A DNA stretch of 64,000 nt from Heterotrichella gracilis (lineage: Eukaryota > Sar > Xanthophyceae > Tribonematales > Xanthonemataceae), in contig JAULBX010023296.1 in the NCBI GenBank assembly GCA_032358255.1, positions 219,778 to 283,777 on the forward strand. The letters are read 5' to 3'. Both the position numbers and the translations under genes were made by a program. The first letter of the stretch is position 1, and every line of letters begins with the position of its first letter. The notes under the pieces were generated by a model. That model had not been told where the DNA came from, searched no databases, and saw only the letters and a list, made by a program, of their open reading frames with translations. Shown here piece by piece: positions 24,778 through 38,204 of this stretch.

Positions 24778-25849
24778 AGCTGGCAGAGGTTTCTACTTTG
24801 GTATTAGCTTGAAGATCGCTCACAAGCTGTGTGCCGCAAAGTGCTATTGGATGGACTTCACCAATCTGGCTTGACTGGCTATATGTGTTGGTGCATGCAA
24901 AGCCTGACGCATTGTCACCCCCGTTCCGACAAACGCGTAATATACATATCAAGCCCTTCCTTTTGCTTTTGACAAACTCCAAACTGAGTGAGGACATGGC
25001 CAGAACAGAGACGAATTAGGCCGCGGCGTTGTGGTTTGCGGGCAAGAGCTGGGTAGTCACAAGCTGGGATCCAAATCCACACCAGTCAAGTCGACCAGTC
25101 ACCTCCGAGTTGGTGCTGTGCCCGCGGCAGTCTGTCTCGGCTCATGATCGATGACCGGTCAAGGGCTTAGTATATGAACATTCGACACGTGGTGGACACC
25201 TTGTCGCTAGAGGGGTTGGCAACTCCTTGCGACCCTAGCCCAAACCCTAAGGTTAACCTTAAATCCCGGACATTGAATCCTTGTCCCCGATGGATACCAG
25301 CCTCCGAGCTGGCTCCTTTCCACTCCTTCTCTTCCTCATCCGGCGCCTTTATTTTTGAAACAAGGTTCGTCCCTTGAAGTTCATTATTTATTTACCTGTC
25401 CCCACATTGGTTATCAATGGCGTGAATCTGTGACATTCCTTCCTGAGGGCATGCGAATTGACCCCTCACCCCTCCCAACATGTGTACCATTTGTAGACTC
25501 CTCCCTCACAGCATAAACTGAATGGGCCACCCACAGCATTTTCAACCGGCCCGCCCTCTTGCTCCTGTTCCTCACCAAACCCCAGCCCCACGATCAAAGT
25601 TTGATCAGCCCATCAGTTGACACTGTAGCTAGCACTGCTGAAATCCTGCAGGGCATGCATGCCCCAAGGGGTTTACAGCAATATCCCACACATGCAGTAC
25701 TGCTATACAAATCAACAAGTGCCGCAATGTTACGCAAACACCTCAATTATTTTTTTACTTCTCTACCTGAAGCATCCTGGTCAGCATATAGATGTGTCAC
25801 AGCCTTGCATTAGTATTTGTGATATCCACAACAATTTAATCGTCCCACT
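24778..25849. other. Spacer; promoter of the 24777 gene and 3' flank of the Kunitz gene
   Basis: The part next to 24777 resembles the sequence upstream of the paralogue (27909-28450), including a GACCCTA-CCCAAA block near 25230-25270 and 28360-28390. The promoter was therefore duplicated too. A TTACA at 25673-25677 could be the minus-strand TGTAA poly(A) signal of the Kunitz gene. Confidence 0.4.
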
Positions 25850-27908
25850 CTACACAGCAGCAAAAAACAGTGGAACGCTGCCGACAACCATGAATATGAG
25901 CATATTCAGAGAGGCACTCTTTGAGGCAAAGTTGCTGGCAGCTGGCGCCGGACCAGGTGGCAGGGTTGACAGCGCATCAGACAATAGTGTGCCGGCATTC
26001 AATTTTCCTGCATCCTGAGAGTTACTTGCCGAAGTGTTTCCCTGCATCGTTGAGTTAATGGTCGTCACCCCCTCCACAACGTTCACTGTTGTGACACCAT
26101 CAGGCGTGGCAGTCACTGATTGAAATACTGATTGATCATAGCGTTCCACTTTTGTTGCCTCACCATCGGTAATGCTGGAAGATGGTGCAGGGGCAATGAA
26201 CAATCTGGCGCCTTGGAACCCCTCAGATGGATTGCAAAATATCTGGCATGCTTGCAGTGTTTCAAAATTGTTGTCGTTGCCTTCAACAGGGCAGCCTCCA
26301 AAGATGAACTCTTCGCACCTGCACCATGCACAATGCACACTGTAAAATACACACAAAAGTGACATAGACATTACCGGTCTTGTTTGGTGGTAAGTGTGCA
26401 GGTTGCTTTTTTTTGGCAGTTTTTTTTGGCAGGTGCGCATGCATGTTCTGATACCGCATACTCATCACGCACCTTCCAGTTTCAGCGTTGAAGTAGTAGC
26501 CCAAGATTGCTGCTCTGCATTGACCCGGTTCCATGGGTTGCAAGCAGATGGATGGCACAGTAGGCGACATGGGTTCTGGCTCTGCTGTCACTGCTGACCT
26601 GCGCATGGCATGCAATCATGGGTGAATGGCGTGATAATGCATGATTGACTCAGTCTGGTCTGACAGCTAACGCACACCATACAGCTGATTCGGCTGCTTG
26701 TCAATGATGAACAGCTCTGGACACAGATGTGGGAACCTATGCATATATGTGTGTGGACTGCATGCCATGCGCAAAATATGTAAATTTACCCGTCTTTGCC
26801 ATCCTGACACACGGGCTCAAGGCCCATGGCGTAAAGTATCTCCAAGTTGGTATCGGTAGGGAGAACAGTTGCTGTGAACTCATCATCGTAGAGAGCAGTG
26901 AAAATGTAGTATTCCATAGTGGTCACTCCAGGCGCTGCACAGCGGGGACGCAACATTATCAGTACGCCGTATAGTGTAAGTGTTTTTGGCAGTACAATTG
27001 TTGTTATTTACTTTTCACAGGTAGGCACTTAGAGGGAAATTAAACCAATAAAACAGCAATCTTGCAATGCAGAAGGGGACAAGCGCATGCACGCATGCTG
27101 ACAACGCTCACATTGGGACCCCTCCTGCCAACGGATGGTACTTTCCTGGCTACCGTGGCACTACTACTCATGTAAACAGCATCACGCATATGCAAATAAA
27201 TCATTCTTTGCAACGAGGATGAAAAGCGCATGCTCTTCACTTCTCAAGCCTTTGGCGATTATGATGGCAAAATTGTATACCCAATTTTGTATTCATTCTG
27301 TTGCAGCAGTGGCAGAACTGCACGCTGCGAGTAGTAGGGGCCATAGCCCCACCAATGAGTGGGTTTGCACTGTCACCTAGAGCGCACCTGGTGGTTCCAG
27401 GAAAAACAAGTATGTCTCATTCACCGACACAACAGATTGACATTGACCGGAAATTTTGTTGAAGGGAGTAGCCATAATCTGTGATCCTGGCTGCAGCATG
27501 CCTGCATGCGCATTGAGGTTACACACCCATTCAGCAGAGTCAACATGATCATAAAGCAAGTCACTGCCAGTGGCAGTGGAATGGCACGCCATGGCACTTA
27601 TCTCACGCACCGTCATACAGTGTCATGTTCCCCTTCATCACGCAGTCTACAGCAATGGTGGCCACGTCAAAAAGCCCTCCATTGAGATCATCTCCTGCAG
27701 TGCCCAAGGTGTGCAGCTCCACCACTGTGCCTTGTATCACGATGGGAGCATCCTCCACTCGCTTTTCCAATGCTGAAGGGGTGTAGTTGGCTGGCAAAAA
27801 GCAGGCGCTGCCATGCTGGACAAGGATCGCTGCAGCAACCAACATGATGATGGTTCTGGTTGTGCCAAAGCCAAGGTTACTGGCTGCATGCAGCCTTGCA
27901 CGCGCCAT
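25850..27908 (-). CDS. Secreted/anchored protein with Kunitz (BPTI) domain
   Basis: The minus-strand ATG at 27908 begins a signal peptide (TIIMLVAAAILVQHGSA, then C). Exon 1 ends near 27611 after VEDAPIVIQGTVVELHTLG and FDVATIAVDCVMKGNMTL. Exon 27388-27502 reads GMLQPGSQIMATPFNK to LFFLEPP. Next come APGVTTMEYYIFTALYDDE to GLEPVCQDGK, and then FPHLCPELFIIDKQPNQLY. Two exons then form an animal-type Kunitz domain. Its six Cys are spaced C-x8-C-x15-C-x7-C-x14-C-x3-C (ICLQPMEPGQCRA, GYYFNAETGRC, CEEFIFGGC, ACQIFC). The residue after Cys2 is Arg, as in trypsin inhibitors. A Thr/Ser-rich stalk and a hydrophobic end (LNMLIFMVVGSVPLFFAAV) suggest a GPI or membrane anchor. The first domain may be netrin-like; that is inference. 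Confidence 0.75.
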
Positions 27909-29351
27909 GGCTAACAGCTACACAGAGGTATCCTTGCTAAAACGTTGAGCTGGGCGTGGGCGTTGGTTAACGATCTGGCTATATATATGCACTGCCAATT
28001 TGAAACGGGGCGCGTCCTACTTATGTATGTGTGCTGTCAACCTGACGGTGGACGCCTATCAGGTCACACCAAGCTGATACATATGTCAGTCTCGGCTTCG
28101 AGGCGAAGACCTGGTCAGAAAGCGTATGCAGGTGCCGTGCCCGCGGCGTGTGATTACCAATTGCGGCAGGAGCTAGGCAGATCACTGACACCGGGTGACC
28201 GGGCGCTCAGCCATCGTCATGTGTTCTCCACGGCGCGGGCAACGGGCTCATGATGCTTAATGCACATAAGCCCCATACCGCTCGCAGCTTGTCGCTGCAA
28301 AGTTGCACTGGGTCGGTCACCGGGGCCTGATCTGTGTTGCTCCTCCTAGGGTCTGCTGCGACCCTACCCAAATCCCCAAGTTGGCTTCAACCCCGGGGAC
28401 CGGATAAGGGACATGTCCACCCATGGCGTTAATTGAAACAATGTCCCTTGCCACCGTGGCCGCCCATGACCCTAGTACGCACGTACGGCGGATTATCCAC
28501 TACAAGACACCAAAGTTACTTGTTTTGGTAAACCGTTACAGTAACCGACTTGGTGGGTGCATGTCGAAATCGCTTGCATAGCTGCTGCCGCATGTTGTCT
28601 AGACTTTCGAAGTTCACGCCTTATCCAGCCGAGGTTTCATGTGTACCTACTTACCGTGTTGCCGTTTGGACTGTTAGCCCAGGACAACGGGTGCAGTAAC
28701 AACCCGCGTAACTGTAGAGCCGTTCAAGCTCGCTACCTTTGGTACCTGTATACATAAAGAGGAGTGACTGGATTCAACTAGCTGGGGCTTGGCACTGCTG
28801 AAGGTATTGCAGCCCACTCGCACCAAATGAAAACCTGGCCGTCTCAGAAAAAAACCTGCTCACTGAGTACCCAGTGAGCTAAGCAGTCACTCTAGCCACT
28901 GTGGGCTAACCCATGGACGTATCTAAATCAGTGGTATTGTAATCCGATGGGCCCACGCTGGCCAGCTTCACACCGCCAATACGAAGACTTAGTAAGCAAG
29001 CTGCTTAGGCAGAAGTGTAGCCATGTGTTGACTGAACTTGCTGTATTGCTGCTACTGCAGGCTTTGGGCTTCCATTGCAGCAATACTGTGGACCCAGTGT
29101 GATCCAGCTCTAGCCTAGGAGAATCATTGAAGCTGTGGTGGCTGTGTCATAACTTCACAGCTATCAGTTCAAGGCCCCTCACTGGAGCACATCGGCACAC
29201 TGTGGCTGGGTCTCATCACAATACGCTCCTACCCAGTGGTTGGGATCACTGGTGCAGCAAGGACCAGCACCACCACCACCTACAACCCAAACAGCGCGGT
29301 GCTGTGACACCCGCGCGCCCCCACCTGGTGCCATAGTGGCTCACACCTCAG
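27909..29351. other. Divergent intergenic region
   Basis: The left part (to about 28450) is the promoter of the Kunitz gene and resembles the sequence upstream of its paralogue. The right part should hold the promoter and 5' leader of the glycosyltransferase-like gene. No further exon is recognised. Confidence 0.35.
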
Positions 29352-29363
29352 TTGATCACCAAC

Positions 29364-30986
29364 ATGAATAAAGGGGAGGTGCTTGGAGCGGCAGTCCTCA
29401 GCTTGATTGTGCTTGCGGGTATTGCTGACCCACTGCTGAAAGTAGCTAGGCAGTACCAGCCTCAACGCCACCAACAGAGCGTCCGCCTCCAACAGCGGCA
29501 TATTGGTGAAGAGTACTACCACGCCGATGATGAAGTTGACTACAGCACCAGCAACAACCCACTTGTCAAGCGCCTGCTCAATGATGGCCATGCGGATGAG
29601 CAGCCTGCAGTGGAAGATTTGACAGATGGAGAAATTGAGAGCAGCTCGGCTGATGACATTGAGCAGCCTACCAGCAACACCCAACTAGGCTTGCAGGACC
29701 TGGCGCATGATAATGAAGATAGCCAGGGGCAGAGCAACACACCCAGGAAGTCAGTCTCAGCAGAGCAAGAACTGGATGGCAAGCCACTCCCTGCCAGTCA
29801 TCTTGTGCAGGCAGTGACCATCGTGTGCCCTGTTTCTGTGGGTGAAGTTGCCAGGTTCTTTGCGCTACTCAACAGCATCCAGCAGCACATGCGACCCAGT
29901 CAGATCGCTGAGCTGATCATGATTGTACCCGATGCCGACGTCTCCATCTTTAATCTGATCAGGTACTGCAGGTACAACATGTACTACATTGGGGATCAGC
30001 AGCTGTAGCAGCAACAGCTCTTATTTCTTGTCTGCTAAAAAGGATTCCATTTGACTTCCTCCTAGTGAGTTGCATTCTGGCACTCTTGCATGAATGGGGG
30101 GGTTATGCTGGTTGGCAAGTATGTGCAGGATGGCGACTACACTTTACATGTCTTGTGCTGTCACAGCGGCTTAGCGGCTGCGCCTTGTCTCATTAGGTAT
30201 AAAGTCAACTCCAGTAAGCATGTACTGACAGGAACGTTTTGGATGTGCAGGGAGGTCAACGTTTCCTTTCCAGTGAGGTTTGTCACAGACGGAGAAGCAA
30301 CTGTCCACAAGACGCAGGAGGATGACGAGCCTCAAACCTGGCATGTCCCTGCCTTGCTGGGGGTGGTGAAATATGTGGACACACCATTCTACCTCACGCT
30401 GGATGCCTCCACACTTCTGATTCAGCCATTCAATCTGGCCGATGCTATCGTGGATGGGAAAGCAACATTCAACCAAAAGCGATTGGTCACCTCCATGCAC
30501 ACCCACGTCCAAAGCAGCTGGAAAGCCGCTGCCGACATCCTTGGGGCCGATGCGAGCTGTTCCTCACAAAACGTCACGGCTTTTGGTTACACCCCTTCAA
30601 TTCTGAGCAGGGAGATTGCTACTCAGCTGGTCAATGCTCTGAGTCGCAGCAATGCCACAGGCGACACGGTTGCCCAGCTATACAGGCCAGGGTCTCATTG
30701 TGGGGCGGCGTACATGCTCTACAGGACGTTTTCGTGCCAGCATGACCTCTTTGATGTGTACCATGCCTACCATGGAGACCTGTTCAGGGCCACAACTATC
30801 AACAATGCAGCACAGAAGCTTAACGAAGGCGAGCAGCTGGACATCCCTGCATCCGCTGGCCATTTGGACACCACTCAATCTGGAGCTCAGGCATTCCTAC
30901 AACAACCTCCCTTCACGGCCTTCCACTCCATCACGCCAGACAATGATGCAAAGATTCTAGCGCGGATGCTTGGCCACGACTCTTGA
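29364..30986 (+). CDS. Type II membrane glycosyltransferase-like protein (DUF6492-like)
   Basis: The protein starts MNKGEVLGAAVLSLIVLAG, a short cytosolic end plus one membrane anchor. An acidic, Gln/Ser-rich stem follows, then a catalytic-type domain. Exon 1 ends at YCR|GTACAA near 29969, and exon 2 begins EVNVSFPVRFVTDGEATVH near 30251, restoring the split Arg codon. The domain reads LLGVVKYVDTPFYLTLDAS, then NVTAFGYTPSILSREIATQL, a Cys-containing GAAYMLYRTF and a TGA at 30984-30986. The segment VDTPFYLTLDAS is where relatives usually show an acidic metal-binding triplet. The likely place is the Golgi. The substrate is unknown. The upstream ATG at 29352 is an alternative start. Confidence 0.68.
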
Positions 30987-31855
30987 TCACTACATGTACA
31001 TGCGTAGTGGGGGATGGTGGGTCTGTGGCATTGGAGGTGGGCTCCCACAGTGGCCTTAAATATACAGTGACGTGGAGGGCTTGTTCAGCGATCTGGCATG
31101 TTTTACTGGCTGCTGGGCTTTCCATTTATAGAAATGTCGTTTCACATTCAAGTGACCTTTTGAGCTGCCAGTGTACAGTTTACCTAGCTTGCTGATTATT
31201 TCTCCATCCCGGCACTGCCCGCTGCGATTCCTGGCAGGCACTGTTGCACAATTATATTGAGATAGATCCAATTTTTGAAGTAGTATAAATACATTAGGTA
31301 CGTTCCATGCATGCGTGGCCCATATTGGGGACACCTTGAGTGGCTTAGAGTAGGTTAGATGCATGATGCCCAGTCCATGATGATGTTCAAGACACCCGCA
31401 CTGCACGAAAGAGGTACTGTACTGTATTCTTGAACTCCATTATTGAAATCCAGTATATAATCCAAAATTAAGCTATGCGTTGCATGAAGATCAAGATATC
31501 TGAACAGTTTCTTTTATTACAGTCAGTGGTATGGCGGAGACGTCGGCTTGGCATCTTGGCCAGAGTCAGTATGGCAAGGCCTGGAAATGCCTTTCTGGTT
31601 GTTCTTTTGTAAGTGGTATGGCAAGGCAGAACTCTTTGACATTTAACTGGTGACCAGTGAGGAAAATTGACCACAATGCGGCCAAATCGCGAACGCATTT
31701 CAGCAAATCCAATACAGCCTCACAGAATCTGGGAAGATAGCATTCATTCAAAGAGTGCTGGTACAAACGTAAAGAAGCCCACAAGAAAATTGTGCACTGT
31801 CACTTGCGTGCAATGCACGAGCTGAATGCAACACCGCCAGCCGATGGAATTATAA
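30987..31855. other. Convergent 3' spacer
   Basis: This gap lies between the ends of two convergent genes. No exon is seen. Confidence 0.35.
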
Positions 31856-34800
31856 TCATGATGCTGCGCCAGCTGCCTCCATCGCCTCGTCATCCAGCAC
31901 CACACTCACCACCGGCAGCAGCCACGGCAGCTTTGGCAGGATCCACAGCGGGACTCGCATGCCATCAAACGCCACCATCGCGGTATTGCCCCCCACGGTG
32001 GACAGCCCCGTTGGCACCTTGGGGTACCGCTGGCTGAAATGGGTCAGAATTGTGCGGTATGCCCCCATGCTGCTGGCCACTGTCAGCGCCTCCTGGCTGG
32101 TGCTGTGCCTCTTTCTCACAGCCTGGTCGTGCAGGTCGGGCTCGAAAGTGGCTTCGTGGATGAGCAGGGTGCATCCCCGGCCCGCTTGCTGCAGCTGCTG
32201 GGATGGTCTGCAGTCCCCGGAGTATACCACTTTCCATCCCAGAGAGTGCTGCATGGACCAAGCCAAAAAACAGATGATCAACTTATATTTTAGCAGTAAT
32301 TAGATTTTTTGTTTGTTTGTTATTATATTTTGTTGAGGAATAAATATACAGATAAGGAATACAATAATACCTATGCAACCTTGCACTTGCATACCGTGAT
32401 CAGCGACTTCAATATGCAAATGTCCCAGAAGAGGCGCATATGTCACGGAAGATGAGTTAGACCCCCCTGGTCCACTGTGCCACCTACCGTAATGACCAGG
32501 CCATATGCATCGCGGCAGTGGTGCACGGGGACCGACTGCCAGTGCACCATCCCCAGCTGGTGGAGCAGCTGCTGCCGGGGTGGGTTGCCAGGCTGGTTGA
32601 ACTGCAGGCAATGCACAAAGGTGTAGGACCAGCTCTGCCACTTGCATGCCTCCTTGAGCCAGTTGCCTGCCGAGGTGGGACCTGCAGCGCCAAGGAAGGA
32701 ATGGTTTCTGTTTCTCAAATTCTTAATTACTTTACTTTTTTTTATACTGTCCATCACATTGATGGCATATGCCAATGGTTGGCTGGCGCGTTTTTTGTAA
32801 TGTCAGGAATCCATTTTATTTTACTTGTAATTGTGAGTAAACAGATTTATTATTATTTCTTTTTGTTGGTCGCCACTTGCATAGTCAATATGACAGGACT
32901 GGTGAAGTTACACAGGATCGTTCATGAACTGCCAATTTTGCTCACGCAGTGCAGTCAGCTGTTTTAAGCTCAAAGGGCCAGCATCCACTGGCCATTGCAA
33001 GCTACCACACCGCATCATCCGCAGCCACTCACCAATAATCAGCAGAGGCAGGCACCTCCGCTGCGCACGTGCAGACAGGATGGCGGTGACGCCAAGCATG
33101 TGGTCCGCATGCTGATGGGACAGCCACACGGCACACAGGTTGCAGACGGCATCCATGGCTTTGGCATAACCATAGCGCCGGATGAGCTGTCCCAGCGCTC
33201 CCTCACCGCAGTCCATCAGCACCCCTTGCCCACCGTGCAGCCTGTGAAGATGGCATGCAAAAATGAGTGTGAAGTGAGCCAACAGCTATGGGCGTGTTTA
33301 TTGCTGCACGCATGCGCCGTTAATGGTTGCAGTGACAACATACATCTCTAAAGCAAAATGGCACGTAAGCGCCGCAAAGCAGTGGAGACTCCTTTAACAT
33401 TCACAATAGCTGAGGACAATCGTGCTGTAGAAACATGGCAAATGAGGCAAATCAGTGCACCAACATTCACATTGGCTCATAAATGGAGAAGACTGTCCTT
33501 TGACAACAGAAAGCACGTCAGTCAGGTTGAGCGGGTGACAACCCTTGACAAGGTTACCTGAGGTAGATGGCACTTGCTCCACGGTACTTGGACGGCTCCG
33601 CACACCCAGTGCCAAGGAACACAAGCTCGGTGCTGTCGCGTGCTTGAAGCAAGCCATGCATTTCCGCAGGCAAGTCTGACCACACAGCCGCATACTCTGG
33701 GAGCACAAACTGCACATCATCAGGCCGCTCAGCCCCACTGCTGCACCCCACAAGGGCATCTCCGTTGGCATCACTGATGCACCCTAAAAGGGTATCCCCG
33801 TTGGCATCACTGCTGCCCACCGTCACTGTGCTGCCACCTTGCACCCCTGCTTTTGCACCATCATCTTCATCCATCGGACATGGCTCCTCCTCCTCTTGAT
33901 CAGAGTCAAAGTGCACATGTTGACCTACTGGCCTTCCAGACGCACTGCCTGGCTGTGCCGGGTGTGCTGCAGCAGCAGGCACTACAGCCTGGCTGGCAAT
34001 GGTTTGGGAGTGCAGCTGCGCCCTGAGCTTATCCGCTGCTGCCCGGTTGGCGTTGCCAGAGCCCTGCAATTGAGTACCACCAGGAGCTGGCTGGTGAATG
34101 GCAATGCTAGCAGCCCTCTGATCTGGATCACCCGCTGAGCTGATGTGGAGGACCTCCTGGATGGGCCGTTTGCTGCCGACCTGAGCCCGCATCCCACCAC
34201 CATTGGACAGCGCGTGGCTGCCGTCGGTCTGTAGTCGATTCCCACTGTTGGTGGCTGCCCACTGTGGTCGCATGACACCCTGGGCTGGCCCCTGGGAAGG
34301 GTGTGGTATGGTGGGTGGTGCTGGCCCAGGGATGGTGACAAATGGGTGGCTGTCGATGCAAAATTCATGGAACTGCTCAAGCCCCCTCAGGAGATAGGCC
34401 CTCTGTTGCAGGAGCTGTGTTTGCACTGCCAATGCCGCATCAGGTGAGGACAGCGCAGGGTAAGTGATTTGGGCCCCAGCACTGGAATGCGACGACAGCT
34501 GAACCATCACAGCGCCTGACACCTGCTCTACATGTGCTGAAGCTGGTGCTGTCAGCCCCTGAGGCGCAGCAGCAGATTGCACGCTGTTTGTTGGAAGGCA
34601 GGTCCCACCTGCTGCGAAAGCAAATTCACGCTAAGGAGATGCTTCAGAAGCCAGTCACCGTCTCTTGCCATATCAACTCACAGTTTTGGACGTGAAGTAT
34701 CAGAAAACTATCAATAAATTAGCATCCACTTAACCCTTGTCACAATTTCGTGACTGTGCAATGGAGAAAATCTCAAAGAGAGCAAACATGGAGTCGAGTA

Positions 34801-37800
34801 TTGATCACCTGCGATACCTTTTGGCCCCATCTGAGCCCCATCCTTCACCTCAGCAGCTTCCGCCTCCTCAGCAATCCTGCTCTGTATGCTCTGAAGCACC
34901 TTCGGCAACGTAGCATGGGGAGCTGTGTAGGGCGCAGCAAAGACCTCCTGGCTCACCAGGCTCAGCTTGGCCAGTGTGCGGGCTGATGCCTGGAAGCCAA
35001 CGTCCCTCAGGCAGGCTGCCTTGCCATGGAGCAACAGCTGCTTGCCCGGGAGGCGGCTGCACCAGTGGTGGTAGGACTCCAGCCTGGCAACGCTGTAGGC
35101 AGTCAGGTGAATGACTCCCACGACCCTGCACATAGATAAGTGGCCATCATGCACCACAGACGATGATATCCTATATAATGAGGGGATATGGTCATAAGGA
35201 GTAGAAGTTACCCCCTAGAGTAAACCCGTTAGCATCTGTTTAGTGAAAGTACGTAGGGCAATAGCAAGTGTGGTGATGACAAAAAACGTAAGCCAGCAAC
35301 ATGTCTGCCCTGGCCTACCTGCTACTGTGTTGTTGGAGCAGCAACATGGCAGGGTGCGCCTGGAGCTGATGGACCGCGTCTACAGAGGTGCAATCTACCA
35401 GCAACAGCAGCTCTCCTGTTGCCCGCGCATGGCACAGGAACGCATGGATGGGCTTGGGTGGGCCTGTGGCACCCTGAGGGACAATCCCTGCACAGCCATG
35501 GGCCACAATGGTCAGACATGGAATTGGATACGTGATGCCAGGCACGATGACAATTACCGTTGCAATCATACAAAAGGCCTCCCAATCAAGGGCCGGCTCA
35601 TGCCATAGGAATGTGATTGAGCAAAGCAGTCATGCATGACACTACGTTGATAGCAGCGAAAAGAAGAACGCCCCAGATTGACCTCAGTTTAGCACGCAAC
35701 CAGCATGGAATGCACTGGTTGTTTGAGTTGCAGCACGCACCCACAGCAGCAGTGCACGCCTGCTGGTACACTGGGTTGCTCCCAGCAGCCACAGGTATGA
35801 ATTGCTCCTGTGCAGCAGCAGCACCGCCATTGGCCTGCACCTTCACAAGGGTTTGCTGCACTGGGGCTGTGGCAGGCACTGGCGGAGGCTGCCTGCCACT
35901 GCTGCTGGCGGCACCGCGCACCCCTTGTCGCAAAGTGCTCATGGCGGACAGACGCACTGCATATGTGAAGTCGAGTATGTTCAGTACTTTGAAGAATATA
36001 TATCTTTGAAGTGCAAATCTAAATGATTGCACTAAAACATGGAGGTTCGACACTATGGTACTTAGTGTACAGTGGCTTTTGCAATTGCAGCACCGAACTA
36101 GTGTCATGTCAGACTCAACAAGTGAACAAGGACAAGGAGACTTGCCTTCACTCCCCTTGTTCATGAAGATGTTATCCAGCACGTCGAAAACAGCCAACCG
36201 CTCCTGCCAGGGCGGGGGCCCAGGATGAGAGGGTTCAGGTTGACTCCCTGACCCTGAATCGCTGCTCTCATCTGCATCAGAACCACTCCCGCTGCTGCTG
36301 CTACTGTCTTCATCGCTGCTACTAATTTCTTCACTGCTGCTGGTGCCAGCTGTTGACGGCTGAGCACCTGACGGACCAGCCTGAGGGCCAATCCCCACAT
36401 ACCCCCTGTGTTCCATTGGCACACCACTCCCCCTCCCCTTGTCTTTTTCAGCATCTGTACCCTCCTCAGGACCGTCGCTGCTCTCATCCTCATCACTTGT
36501 GCCACACTCACTCGCACTCTCCTCACTGCTTGAAGCTTGATCGGGCGCGACCACACACTGCTCCTCTTCCTCATCACTTGACTCACAACTGCTGCTGCTG
36601 CTGGTGTCGACGTGAACGGGGCTGGCATGAACAGGAATGGGTGCTGGGGCTGCAGATGGCGGTGCATGTACCATCCACTCAGGTGGCTGCCAGCTCAGCG
36701 AAGGCGGCCATACGGCAGCCACATCCAGAGCATCGTCCTGAAGCCACAAATGTGTAATAACGTTTTGGCTACATGCGTTTCAGCACTTCAGCCAGATCAG
36801 CGGTCTACTCTACATGCTGACCCTATTAGGCCTATCTTATAGATGCATTAATCAGCTAAATCTGGCTTCAAATCTGGCAATTCTACATACAAGTTGGCAT
36901 GAAGACACGCAGGCGCAGGACACACCCTCGACCCTGCTAGCACAGCCCCAAATCTGAGGCTCAACGCATGCAGCTCTAATATTATGATGCACTTGGTAGC
37001 GCAGAGGGTTATCACCATCACATGCACATGATTGGCAGGGCGCAAAGAAAGTGCGTGCGCAGCTTGCAGTGGGGTTGGGACAAATGATGTCGGTGTGGAA
37101 TTGCATCCACATCACATGCACTCGCGATCATGTCTTTGCAAGTACATGCTCAGCACTGGCAATGATTTGCACCTGAAACACCTGCGCCGGCTGCCAGTCC
37201 CTGCACTCCTTCACGCACACCTTGGGGTAGCGCCAGCTCACAAAGTGGCGCAGGCTGTGCACACTGGCGACCAGGCCTGCAAGCGGTAACCACCACCATC
37301 ACGCGGATGCAATTGCAACTTACAAAAGGACGTCAAGAAATACCAGATTATGCCATGTGATTGCGCAGCGTGGAATATAATAGAACATTTATACCTATAA
37401 AATAAAAGTTTGTACAAAGTTTTTTCGTGGGTAAAAATGTTTTACATGGGTAGTCACGAGGGGATACTTGCAAGGACCATACAACATGGATTGCATAGGG
37501 TGATGATAATTGATATGGTGATGCGTAATTGATAGAGTGATGCATAATTGATTACCTGGCACGCCAACAAGCTGCAGCTCACCATGTCCATCCTGGCTCA
37601 GCCTCAGGAACACACCCGAGAGGCCGCCCTGCAACACACAACCCGCAAACTATGATGGTGTAAAACCACATCTGAGTGCATGGTGGCAGCGCAAGTTCAA
37701 CATGCGGGACCTTGCAATGAATCTGAATGACAAGGCCTTTCAGTGTTTGGTATTGGGTGCTGTCTTTTGACAAAAGGCTGCTGGGAGCGGGTGACATGGA

Positions 37801-38204
37801 CGCTGGCTTAAGGCGGCCGTGCTTGAAGGGACCAGACACTCACAATAGCTTCTGTGGAGAGGTTGGTGGCGAATATTGCCTTCAGCTTCAGTCCCGGCCG
37901 CACCCTATGCTCCAGGGCCAGCCGCGCAAAGCCCTCGGGTGCGTTGAAGATGTACTGCAAGCCCCACAGGTATCAGCTAGTGCTAAACAGGCATGGCAAC
38001 AACATAATGCACGGCGTTGCTACATACAGCCCATTATGGTGTCACCTTGAGGAGAGACAAACCCACAAGTAAGGGGGCGGCGCACTAATATGGGGTTGAT
38101 ACCTGTCACACCTGGGAGCCTTTCTTGCCGCCCACCGTCAATATGACGGAAGGTCCCACTGCGTCGCCTGGAGCTGTCAGAACCAAGGCTTCCAATGTAT
38201 CCAT
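31856..38204 (-). CDS. ELAC2: Long-form tRNase Z (RNase Z, ELAC2-type)
   Basis: RNase Z cuts the 3' trailer from pre-tRNAs. The first exons, all joining in phase, are 38112-38204 (MDTLEALVLTAPGD), 37844-37954 (YIFNAPEGFARLALEHRVR), 37556-37628 (GGLSGVFLRLSQDG) and 37173-37276 (SVHSLRHFVSWRYPKVCV), the long form's degenerate N-terminal half. Exon 36146-36737 is an acidic Ser-rich insert. Later exons carry LLLLVDCTSVDAVHQL, VVGVIHLTAYSVARLESYH, then a long linker and the catalytic half: LVFLGTGCAEPSKYRGAS, VLMDCGEGALGQLIRRYG and the zinc motif SHQHADH near 33120. They end with VVYSGDCRPSQQL, LIHEATFEPDL, RHSTSQEAL and ILTHFSQRYPKVP. Linker and insert make it longer than usual. A 13-residue repeat (ANGDTLLGC/ANGDALVGC) lies in the linker. 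Confidence 0.87.

Noticed and set aside
36990-37060. tRNA-like TTGGTAGCGCAGAGGGTT
   Set aside because: No box B follows and the acceptor stem does not pair.
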